Shown here: positions 1 through 6,711 of the stretch, one piece after another
How positions within the stretch are numbered: the stretch's first letter is position 1
How the letters are laid out: every line of letters starts with the position of its first letter
DNA from: Halorubrum trapanicum
GTDB taxonomy: Archaea; Halobacteriota; Halobacteria; Halobacteriales; Haloferacaceae
Assembly (NCBI RefSeq): GCF_002355655.1
Contig: NZ_AP017569.1
Location: 310,001-374,000 of the forward strand
DNA length: 64,000 nt
Reading direction: 5' to 3'
The notes under the pieces: model-generated
Database searches by the model: none
What the model was told of the DNA's origin: nothing
What the model saw: only the letters and a program-made list of their open reading frames with translations
Program-made: the position numbers and the translations under genes

Positions 1-547
1 CGGCCAGCTGCTCGTCGGTCATCGTCGCGCCGGTCGGGTTGTTCGGGTAACAGAGGACGAGCAGGTCGGCGTCGCCGGCGCCCGCCGCCTCCAGCGCCTC
101 GCGGGTGAGCGCGAAGTCGTCCTCTGCGCGCGTGGGGACCGTCAGCTGCTCGCCGCCCGCCAGTTCGATCCCCGGCCCGTAGGAGATGTACGTCGGCTCG
201 TGGACCGCGACGGTGTCGCCGGGGTCGACCAAGGCCCGGAACGCGAGGTCGACCGCCTCGCTCGCGCCGGTGGTGACGAGCACCTCCGACTCCGGGTCGT
301 ACGACTGGTCGTAGCGCTCGTGGTGGTCGGCGATCCGCTCGCGGAGCGCCGCCATCCCGCGGTTCGCGGTGTAGGAGGTCTTCCCGCGTTCGAGCGAGTC
401 GATCGCGGCGGTGCGGGCGGTCCACGGGGCCGAGAAGTCCGGCTCCCCGACGCCGAGCGAGATGACGTCGTCGCGCGCCTCCGCGAGCTCGAAGAACTTC
501 CGGATCCCGGACTCGGGGAGGGTTCGCGCGCGGTCCGACAGTCTCAT
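1..547 (-). CDS. Class I/II PLP-dependent aminotransferase, C-terminal part outside window
   Basis: About 182 N-terminal codons are visible; the gene runs off the left edge. The protein begins MRLSDRARTLPESGIRKFFE and carries the fold-type I features SLGVGEPDF near residue 35, a glycine-containing GASEAVDLAFRAL helix start and the YPNNPTGATM loop, as in aspartate-type aminotransferases. The PLP lysine lies outside the window, so the substrate cannot be judged. Its ATG overlaps the TGA of the upstream Lrp-type gene by four bases, so the two are translationally coupled and probably one transcript. This suggests an amino-acid aminotransferase controlled with, or by, the regulator. Family is clear; substrate is not. 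Confidence 0.9.
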   Translation of the reverse strand, partial: MRLSDRARTLPESGIRKFFELAEARDDVISLGVGEPDFSAPWTARTAAIDSLERGKTSYTANRGMAALRERIADHHERYDQSYDPESEVLVTTGASEAVDLAFRALVDPGDTVAVHEPTYISYGPGIELAGGEQLTVPTRAEDDFALTREALEAAGAGDADLLVLCYPNNPTGATMTDEQLA

Positions 548-1032
548 GGCGACACGGAGAGGCGGTCGTCGTCGTCGCCGTCCTCGAACCGGATCCCCCC
601 GTCCTTGTACGTCTCCATGATGTAGTGAGTCACCGTCTGGGTGACCTCCGGCATGGGCGCGACCTGCTCGGAGATGAACTCGGAGACGTCCTGCATGTTC
701 TCGCCGAGCACCTCGACGGCGAAGTCGTAGTCGCCGGACACGAGGTGTAAGGCGTCGACCGCGGGGAACTTCGCGATCCGGTCGGCCACCTGCTCGTACC
801 CCGTTTCGCGGTCGAGCTCGACGTTGATCTCGACGACCGCGCGGATCTTCCCCTCGTCGACGCGGTCCCAGTCGACGACGGCCTGGTAGCCGTGAACGAC
901 GTTTTTCGCCTCCAGCGCGTCGATCGCGTCCGCGACCGCCGCCGCGTCGAGGCCCGTCTGGGCCGCGATGTCGTCGATGTCCTCGCGGGCGTTCCGCGCC
1001 AACACGTCGAGTACCTCGCGCTCGGCGTCCAT
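544..1032 (-). CDS. Lrp/AsnC family transcriptional regulator
   Basis: This 162-residue protein has an N-terminal helix-turn-helix (about residues 5-50, EREVLDVLARNAREDIDDIA) followed by a RAM/AsnC ligand-binding beta-alpha-beta domain (about 65-145, with HLVSGDYDFAVEVLGENM). That is the normal Lrp/AsnC layout and length. Members bind DNA as dimers or octamers and sense amino acids through the RAM domain. The gene precedes and overlaps an aminotransferase (ATGA), a common haloarchaeal pairing, so regulation of that enzyme and of itself is likely. The C-terminal tail is short and Asp-rich, as expected in a halophile. Effector unknown. Confidence 0.92.
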   Translation of the reverse strand: MDAEREVLDVLARNAREDIDDIAAQTGLDAAAVADAIDALEAKNVVHGYQAVVDWDRVDEGKIRAVVEINVELDRETGYEQVADRIAKFPAVDALHLVSGDYDFAVEVLGENMQDVSEFISEQVAPMPEVTQTVTHYIMETYKDGGIRFEDGDDDDRLSVSP

Positions 1033-1127
1033 ACCTCACGATCGCGCGGGGACGGTTTATGAGTAGCGACGGGCGCAACACGGGCGAGCGGCGGGGGGTC
1101 AGGTGCGTGCGCCCCGAACCCTTTTTA

Positions 1128-1145
1128 GTGATACCACTGTATCAC
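1128..1145. promoter_or_regulatory. Palindromic operator in the toxin-antitoxin promoter
   Basis: A perfect inverted repeat, GTGATAC-4-GTATCAC, lies six bases before the antitoxin ATG and directly after a TATA-like CTTTTTAG (1121-1128). It therefore covers the expected transcription start. Ribbon-helix-helix antitoxins usually repress their own operon by binding such palindromes. The repeat is seen; that the protein binds it is inferred. Confidence 0.6.
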
Positions 1146-1150
1146 ACGAT

Positions 1151-1426
1151 ATGAGCACCGACACAGACGCGGGCGACGACCGGATGGAGAAGATCAACGT
1201 CCGGGTTCCGAAGTCCCTGCTGGACCGGATCGACGAGGAGTGGGAACGGCGGGGGTACGCGAGCAAGTCCGAGGCGATCCGCGACGCGCTGCGCGACTGG
1301 GTGGACCCGTCGGTGACGCTCTCCGAGGAGACGCTGTCGGATCTGGCGGAGAGCCGCGAGCAGGCGGAACGCGACGAGACGGTGTCGGCCGACGAGGCCC
1401 GAGAGCGACTGGGTCTGGATGACTGA
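1151..1426 (+). CDS. Ribbon-helix-helix (CopG/MetJ-type) antitoxin
   Basis: This 91-residue acidic protein has a short beta strand, EKINVRVPKSLLDRIDEEWE (from about residue 13), then the helix SKSEAIRDALRDWV, a standard ribbon-helix-helix DNA-binding fold. The C-terminal half, rich in Glu and Asp, would wrap the toxin. I chose ATG 1151 because it follows the TATA-like box and palindrome; an upstream in-frame start at 1103 would lie before the promoter. It overlaps the downstream toxin gene by eight bases. Role: neutralises the toxin and represses its own operon (known for the family). Confidence 0.85.
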   Translation: MSTDTDAGDDRMEKINVRVPKSLLDRIDEEWERRGYASKSEAIRDALRDWVDPSVTLSEETLSDLAESREQAERDETVSADEARERLGLDD

Positions 1427-1682
1427 GGTCGAGTACACCGAACAGGCGCTCTCTCACCTCGAATCACTCGATTCGCAGGCCGCCGATCGGATCCTGAACA
1501 AGGTCGACGAGGCGACGGAGTGGACCGAACACCGATTGGAACCGCTCTCCGGCTACCCGTACTACAAGCTGCGGGCCGGCGACTACCGCGCCATCGTTGC
1601 GTGGGATCAGGGCGCCGACGTCATCCGCGTCGAGGCCGTCGGTCACCGCCGGAACGTGTACGATCGACACCTCCCTCCCTGA
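1419..1682 (+). CDS. RelE/ParE-family toxin
   Basis: This 87-residue protein has the RelE/ParE pattern: N-terminal YTEQALSHLESLDSQAADRILNKVDE helices, then the core YPYYKLRAGDYRAIVAWDQG with the basic R-x-G-x-Y-R segment, and a C-terminal VEAVGHRRNVYDR strand carrying His-Arg-Arg-x-x-Tyr. RelE members cut mRNA on the ribosome; ParE members poison gyrase. The HRRxVY ending resembles the RelE branch. The start lies inside the antitoxin gene, an eight-base overlap typical of type II modules. Activity is inferred from the family only. Confidence 0.85.
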   Translation: MTEVEYTEQALSHLESLDSQAADRILNKVDEATEWTEHRLEPLSGYPYYKLRAGDYRAIVAWDQGADVIRVEAVGHRRNVYDRHLPP

Positions 1683-1755
1683 GCGCTCACTGCTGTTCCT
1701 CCCCTCTCCTTCCGGCATCCCCACGGCTTTCCGCGTGGCGCGAGATCCGTCGCGC

Positions 1756-2619
1756 ATGGCTTCGAACACCACCGGCGGGAGCGAGACGTTCGACATCGGC
1801 GGCGAGCTTACCGTCAACCGACTCGGCTTCGGCGCGATGCGGATCACGGGCGAGGATATCATCGGCCGCCCCGAGGACGAGGCGGACGCGAAGGACGTGC
1901 TCCGCCGCGCGGTCGACCTCGGCGTCGACTTCGTCGACACGGCCGACTCCTACGGGCCGGGCGTCTCGGAGCGGCTCATCGGCGAGGCGTTGGGCGACCC
2001 CGACGACGTCGTCGTCGCCTCGAAGGCCGGACTGCTCCGCAACCGCGAGGGCGACTGGCTCCCCCACGGCGACCCGGACTTCCTGAAAAATCAGGTGCTG
2101 TGTAGCCTCGACCGACTGGGGACCGACACGATCGACCTCTACCAGTACCACCGCCCGGACCCCGACACCGACTTCGAGGAGTCGGTCCACGCGTTCGCGG
2201 AGATGAAAGACGCCGGGCAGGTCGCCCACGTCGGCCTCTCGAACGTCACCGTCGAGCAGCTGGAGACCGCGATGGAGATAGTCGACATCGCGACGGTCCA
2301 GAACCGCTACAACGTCGGCCACCGCGACGACGAGGACGTGCTGACCGCCTGCGAGGAGAAGGGCGTGGGGTTCATCCCGTGGGGCCCGATGTACGCGGTC
2401 GACGACGGCGAGGCCGGCGAGGCTCTCGCCGAGGTCGCCGAGCGGCGGGACGCGACCCCCCAGCAGGTCTCGCTCGCGTGGCTCCTCGACCACTCCGACG
2501 TGACGCTGCCGATCCCGGGGACGTCGAGCGTCGACCACCTCGAGTCCAACCTCGCGGCCGCGGACCTGTCGCTGACGGACGAGGACCGGGCCGCGCTGAA
2601 CGACGTCGACCCGCAGTAG
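1756..2619 (+). CDS. Aldo/keto reductase family oxidoreductase
   Basis: At 287 residues it has the expected length. The catalytic tetrad can be read: Asp and Tyr in VDFVDTADSYGPG, Lys in VVVASKAG, His in LYQYHRPDP. The C-terminal GTSSVDHLESNLAA segment is the usual NADP(H)-binding loop. The reading frame is open from 1597, but the residues before ATG 1756 are unlike the family and would overlap the toxin gene. The protein is soluble and likely NADPH-dependent, reducing an aldehyde or ketone that cannot be named from sequence. It stands alone, ending just before a convergent membrane-protein gene. Confidence 0.9.
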   Translation: MASNTTGGSETFDIGGELTVNRLGFGAMRITGEDIIGRPEDEADAKDVLRRAVDLGVDFVDTADSYGPGVSERLIGEALGDPDDVVVASKAGLLRNREGDWLPHGDPDFLKNQVLCSLDRLGTDTIDLYQYHRPDPDTDFEESVHAFAEMKDAGQVAHVGLSNVTVEQLETAMEIVDIATVQNRYNVGHRDDEDVLTACEEKGVGFIPWGPMYAVDDGEAGEALAEVAERRDATPQQVSLAWLLDHSDVTLPIPGTSSVDHLESNLAAADLSLTDEDRAALNDVDPQ

Positions 2620-2643
2620 GCCGCGAGGCCACGCCTGCCGGCT

Positions 2644-3456
2644 TCACCCGGCGGTCTCGACGTCGGCCATCTCGGCGACCTTCAGCGCGGTCGCGACGTT
2701 GAATGCCAGCCCGAGCGGCGCGGCGACGACCGCGGCCGCGACCGCGCCGCCGGGGCCGGCGTGCGCGAGGAGGCTCACCGGGACCGAACAGAGCGCCGTG
2801 ACGACCGCGACGGCGAGGAAGAACCCGAGCGGTCGGTGTTCGTCCACGAGCGCTCGTGCCCGCCGCGCCGCGGACTCGATCCCGCGGTCCTCCAAGGCGA
2901 GGACGTAGACGGTCGGGAAGTACAGGTACGAGACGACGAGCGCCGCGAGGACCGCGACCACGAACAGCGGCGGGAAGAGGAGCAGCGGCAGGAACAGGGC
3001 CGCGAGTGCGAGGACCACGAGCGCTTCGAGGAGGATCATCCGAGCGCCGAACCGGCGGACGGCCGTGACGAAGTCGAAGCGCCCGGTCGTGATCCCCGCC
3101 GCGATGCTCCCGAAGTAGCCCGCGCTCAGCGCGCCGGAGACGACGACGTACGCGCCGATCAGGGGTGCGAGCAGCGGGAACGGGTCGACGGCCCCAAACG
3201 GGAGCGACACCGTCACGCCGTCGCCGCTCGGCGCGTCAACGAAGCTCCAGAGGTCGTACCGGTACACCGGGAACGAGGCGCGGAGCGAGAGCCCGTTCGT
3301 CCGTCCCGTCGCGAGCAGTTCCCGGGCGCGGAACAGCGCCGTCGCCAGCGGGACGAGCGCGAGCGGAAGCAGCCGCCCGAGGTGCGCGAACGTGCGTTGG
3401 AGGATCGGTTCCGGGGGCGGCGTGTCGGCTGACGGACCGGTGGAGGGCTCGGCCAT
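2644..3456 (-). CDS. Multi-pass membrane protein of unknown function
   Basis: This 270-residue protein has a Pro-rich N-terminus, a hydrophobic segment near residues 28-45, and hydrophobic stretches such as LLAPLIGAYVVVSGALSAGYFG, MILLEALVVLALAALFLPLLLF and the C-terminal AAAVVAAPLGLAFNVATALKVAEM. Five or six membrane segments are likely. The layout resembles haloarchaeal DUF4013-like proteins (ALEDRGIESAARRARALV before the last helices), but I cannot assign a family firmly. It is transcribed alone towards the aldo/keto reductase gene. No transport or catalytic motif is visible. Confidence 0.75.
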   Translation of the reverse strand: MAEPSTGPSADTPPPEPILQRTFAHLGRLLPLALVPLATALFRARELLATGRTNGLSLRASFPVYRYDLWSFVDAPSGDGVTVSLPFGAVDPFPLLAPLIGAYVVVSGALSAGYFGSIAAGITTGRFDFVTAVRRFGARMILLEALVVLALAALFLPLLLFPPLFVVAVLAALVVSYLYFPTVYVLALEDRGIESAARRARALVDEHRPLGFFLAVAVVTALCSVPVSLLAHAGPGGAVAAAVVAAPLGLAFNVATALKVAEMADVETAG

Positions 3457-3546
3457 GGCGGGTTGATTGCGTTCGATCGTGAAAAGCGTCGTCCGTTCGC
3501 TCCAATCGACCGCACGCCGCGACGGGATCGAGGTCCGGTGGCGAGC

Positions 3547-4899
3547 CTACTCCTCGAACGGGTTCGTCAGCTCGACGGTCTCCTCGCGGTCGGGGCCGAC
3601 GCCGACGGCGTACACCGGGGTGTCGATCTCGTCGGCGAGGAACTCCAGATACTCGCGGGCCGCCTCGGGTAAGGCGTCGTAGCCGGCCTCCGCGACCGTC
3701 GAGGAATCGAACTCTTCCCACGTGTCGAGCGTCTCGTATATCGGCTCGCAGCGCTCCCACCGATCGGTCGTGGTGGGGACCGTGTCGATCTCTTCGCCCT
3801 CAAGTTCGTAGCCCGTACACACCCTCAGCTCGTCGAGCCCGGCGAGTACGTCGACGTGGTTGACCGCGACGCCGGTGAACCCGGAGACGCGCGCCGAGTG
3901 CCGGAGCATCGGGAGGTCGAGCCAGCCGATCCGGCGCGGACGACCGGTGACCGTGCCGAACTCGCCGCCCTTCTCGCGGATCTCGTCGGCGAGCGCCTCC
4001 TCGGCAGCGTCGCCGTCGAGCTCCGTCGGGAGCGGGCCTTCGCCGACGCGCGAGAGGTACGCCTTCACGATGCCGACGACCTCGCCGTCGCCGACTTTCG
4101 TGACGCCGAGCCCGGAGCCGACGGCCGCGCCGCCGGCCGTCGGGTTCGACGAGGTAACGAACGGGTAGTTCCCGTGGTCGACGTCGATGTGGGTTCCCTG
4201 CGCGCCCTCGAAGACGATCGCGTCGCCGGCCTCGTGACGGCGGTAGAGGTAGTCGGAGCAGTTGACGGTCATGCCCTCGTCGGCGAGGCGCTCGCCGATC
4301 GCGGCGAACTCCTCGTGGAGCGCGTCGACGTCGAACGCCTCGGCGCGGTCGTCATCGTCGAGTTCGAGCCCGTACACGTCCTCGACGAGCGCGCGCTTCT
4401 GCGGCACGGCGTACTCCAGCTTCTCGCGGAGCGCGTCCGGGTCGAGCAGGTCGGCGACCCGGATTCCGCGGCGGCCGGCCTTGTCCTCGTAGGTCGGGCC
4501 GATCCCGCGGCCGGTGGTGCCGACCTCGTCGCCGGCGTCGTCGTCGGCCTTCACCTCCTCCTCGATTCCGTCGAGCACGCGGTGGTACGGCATGATAACG
4601 TGCGCGCGGCGGGCGACGCGCACGTCGGGGTCGAGCCCGCGCTCGCGCAGGTCGTCTATCTCGGTGAACAGCGTGCGCGGGTTGACGACGCAGCCGTTGC
4701 CGAGAATGCCGACGGTCCCCCGGACCGCGCCGCTGGGAACCAGCGAGAGCTTGTACTCCGCGCCGCCTTCGACGACGGTGTGGCCGGCGTTGTCGCCGCC
4801 CTGATAACGGACTACGACGTCCGCGTCCCCTCCCCACCGGTCGACGAGGGCGCCCTTGCCCTCGTCGCCGAGCTGGGAGCCGACGATGGTGAGTGTCAT
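3547..4899 (-). CDS. purA: Adenylosuccinate synthetase
   Basis: This 450-residue protein converts IMP, aspartate and GTP to adenylosuccinate in AMP synthesis. It starts MTLTIVGSQLGDEGKGALVDRWG, with the GDEGKG phosphate loop, then GGDNAGHTV, GRGIGPTYEDKAGRRGIRV, EGAQGTHIDVDHGNYPFVTSSNPTAGG, TGRPRRIGW and the base-recognition NHVDVLAG. The length is normal. The frame is open upstream to 5082, but those residues fall in AT-rich DNA and do not match the family. A TATA-like element on the same strand (TATTTATG, about 4961-4968) lies some 60 bases before the ATG, implying a short leader. It ends close to the convergent membrane gene. Confidence 0.97.
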   Translation of the reverse strand: MTLTIVGSQLGDEGKGALVDRWGGDADVVVRYQGGDNAGHTVVEGGAEYKLSLVPSGAVRGTVGILGNGCVVNPRTLFTEIDDLRERGLDPDVRVARRAHVIMPYHRVLDGIEEEVKADDDAGDEVGTTGRGIGPTYEDKAGRRGIRVADLLDPDALREKLEYAVPQKRALVEDVYGLELDDDDRAEAFDVDALHEEFAAIGERLADEGMTVNCSDYLYRRHEAGDAIVFEGAQGTHIDVDHGNYPFVTSSNPTAGGAAVGSGLGVTKVGDGEVVGIVKAYLSRVGEGPLPTELDGDAAEEALADEIREKGGEFGTVTGRPRRIGWLDLPMLRHSARVSGFTGVAVNHVDVLAGLDELRVCTGYELEGEEIDTVPTTTDRWERCEPIYETLDTWEEFDSSTVAEAGYDALPEAAREYLEFLADEIDTPVYAVGVGPDREETVELTNPFEE

Positions 4900-5217
4900 T
4901 CCGCCTGCCGGTTTCCCGCGGGGGGTAAAACCGATTACGGTCTGCGACCGGAGAGACCAGCATAAATACGGATCGAATTCAGAGATATTTCCGTAAAATC
5001 GCCTTGTTCGTGTATTGTCTCTCAGCAGTATATCTGATGGCTCTCCTCGTGAAATAACCCCTGACTCGGATTGCTGAATCACAGGTAAAATAGGTTAAAT
5101 ATCGATGAATTTGTAGTTCTGTTCACAATGACCTGCTGACCATGTTCCCGGAACTGAATTAATATAAAATAGCATATAAATCCTCAGATTCATTTACTAA
5201 CGGTCAAATTATGAGTC
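4900..5217. other. AT-rich non-coding stretch between purA and the island gene
   Basis: These 318 bases hold the purA promoter at the left and, from about 4960 rightwards, unusually AT-rich DNA with many short A/T runs. No convincing gene is present. ATATAAAAT and CATATAAAT near 5162-5181 could serve as TATA boxes for the gene at 5218. The left inverted repeat of the island lies at 4972-4985. Confidence 0.6.
4972..4985 (+). repeat. Left inverted repeat of the AT-rich island
   Basis: ATCGAATTCAGAGA here matches the reverse complement of 6133-6147 (ATCGGAATTCAGAGA) except for one extra base. The pair encloses the AT-rich gene. The core GAATTC is itself palindromic, which weakens the statistical case. 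Confidence 0.4.
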
Positions 5218-6081
5218 ATGTCAAATCGGATCCTTTTGTACTCTGGCCAAATGGGAGGAAAATCGACGTTCACAGGCGGCCTGTTCAGTCACTTACAGAA
5301 CCGCGAAGATACGGTGGTGAGTCACCGGATGCAGTATGGGAGGCCCGAGGACTTTGAGAAGCGCATTTTGTCGCAACTACTTGAGAGCCACCAGTACCCT
5401 CACCAAAATCCGGAACTATATATTGTCGACGTAACGCTGGGCGGGGGCGCACGAGATGGGCGACCTGACGAAATCACAATTATCGATTTTCCGGGAGAGT
5501 CCATAGAACTCATTCGTGACGACCCTCCCTGGAACCAACAAGATACGGATTCGATCGAACGACAGTACGAAGAACTCGAAACACACGATGATGGTTCCAG
5601 TTTCCTTATGTCGATAGAAGAACGAGAAACGGTGATTAAGCACGAATACTTTCAGAGCGATACCGTGATTTTCCTATTAAACTTCCATAAACTGCTCATG
5701 ACTAATCAGCACACGCCCGTATACGACGCACGCGATTTGCGAACAGTGGCCGAAGAAAAGGACATCGCCCTCGTCGCTATCGGTACGGATATTCTCGACT
5801 ACAAGCCGAACGATGATGTCGTTAGTAGCGACGGATTATTGAGTTTTATCCGAGGGTCCGGGAGTTCAGTCGACTCGGAGTTACTCGATACCATAGACGA
5901 CACCGTTTCGGTGCCAGGCATTTGGGACATACTATACACAGCCAAATCAAATAAAAATATCTCGTTTTTCGGGGTAGCAGTTCCGAGCCGAGAGTCTGGT
6001 GGAGACGACCGCTCAGTTGTCTCCGAAAACGGAGTGGCGGAAACGTGGGGATACAAAAATGTCCTCAAGTGGTTATCTTGA
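5218..6081 (+). CDS. P-loop GTPase-like protein on an AT-rich island
   Basis: I do not recognise this 287-residue protein as a named family. It has a Walker A-like SGQMGGKS at residues 9-16 (Ser instead of Gly/Ala at the first position), a Walker B/G3-like ITIIDFPGE at 87-94, a GTDILD stretch at 189-194 where G4 would fall, and TAKSNK at 241-246 at a G5-like position. A DxxGE signature occurs in GTPase-like NTPases linked to prokaryotic conflict systems, but no partner gene sits beside it. Composition is foreign: the 60 bases 5941-6000 contain only 27 G or C. No membrane segment is visible. Probably acquired horizontally; function unknown. Confidence 0.7.
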   Translation: MSNRILLYSGQMGGKSTFTGGLFSHLQNREDTVVSHRMQYGRPEDFEKRILSQLLESHQYPHQNPELYIVDVTLGGGARDGRPDEITIIDFPGESIELIRDDPPWNQQDTDSIERQYEELETHDDGSSFLMSIEERETVIKHEYFQSDTVIFLLNFHKLLMTNQHTPVYDARDLRTVAEEKDIALVAIGTDILDYKPNDDVVSSDGLLSFIRGSGSSVDSELLDTIDDTVSVPGIWDILYTAKSNKNISFFGVAVPSRESGGDDRSVVSENGVAETWGYKNVLKWLS

Positions 6082-6132
6082 CTCGTTCTACAAACCAACT
6101 GATCAGGAGCGACGTCAAATCGGCGCTATAGC

Positions 6133-6147
6133 TCTCTGAATTCCGAT
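6133..6147 (-). repeat. Right inverted repeat of the AT-rich island
   Basis: TCTCTGAATTCCGAT is the reverse complement of 4972-4985 with one base inserted. It lies 52 bases after the stop of the GTPase-like gene, before base composition returns to normal at about 6240. Confidence 0.4.
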
Positions 6148-6288
6148 GGAAGTACTGAGAACTGGACCTGATCTCCGAGGATTTACTGTCGTATTTATAA
6201 CTCTGCCGCCGTGCCGCGATCGAACACGTTAATTACTCCCACGTCAAAGCCTGCGATCTGACGAGGCCTCCCCGGCCGCCGACAGCAA

Positions 6289-6297
6289 CTTTTAAAC
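6289..6297 (+). promoter_or_regulatory. TATA box for the winged-helix regulator gene
   Basis: CTTTTAAAC ends 26 bases before ATG 6324, which fits a leaderless or very short-leader haloarchaeal transcript and supports the start chosen. Confidence 0.6.
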
Positions 6298-6323
6298 GGG
6301 GGCATGACGAGTTAACATGTGCC

Positions 6324-6629
6324 ATGATAGATCGACTAGAGAAGGAGGTAGACATGCTGGAACGTCACCTCCAAGTCCTGCGGATGGTCATCGAGAACGA
6401 GCCGATCGGCATCGTGAAGATGTCGAACGAGACGGGCTACCCGCACCACAAGGTCCGCTACTCGCTGCGGGTCCTCGAAGAGGAGAACCTCATCGAGCCG
6501 TCCAGCCAGGGCGCGATCACCACGGAGCGGACCCACGAGTTCGTCGACGAACTCGACGAGAAGCTCGACGAGACCGTCGAGAAGCTCGGCTCCATGCGGA
6601 TCGACGACGCCGCCGAACTGGAGAACTGA
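6324..6629 (+). CDS. Small winged-helix transcriptional regulator
   Basis: This 101-residue protein has an N-terminal helix, then a winged helix-turn-helix at about residues 15-70: LRMVIENEPIGIVKMSNETGYPHHKVRYSLRVLEEENLIEPS, with the wing GAITTERTHEF. The C-terminal 30 residues form an acidic amphipathic helix suited to dimerisation. It resembles the small archaeal regulators grouped with COG3432. No effector-binding domain is visible. It stands alone at the right edge of the AT-rich island, but its base composition is normal, so it belongs to the core genome. Targets unknown. Confidence 0.8.
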   Translation: MIDRLEKEVDMLERHLQVLRMVIENEPIGIVKMSNETGYPHHKVRYSLRVLEEENLIEPSSQGAITTERTHEFVDELDEKLDETVEKLGSMRIDDAAELEN

Positions 6630-6711
6630 CCTGAATTTCGATTTCGCCCGCCGACGTGACTGACGCGTTTCTGCGCTCCCGGTAGCCGTCTCCGACAGGG
6701 TCCCGTGACGG

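Noticed and set aside
4900-5082. N-terminal extension of adenylosuccinate synthetase
   Set aside because: The residues are unlike the family and fall in AT-rich DNA beyond a plausible TATA box; ATG 4899 gives the standard start.
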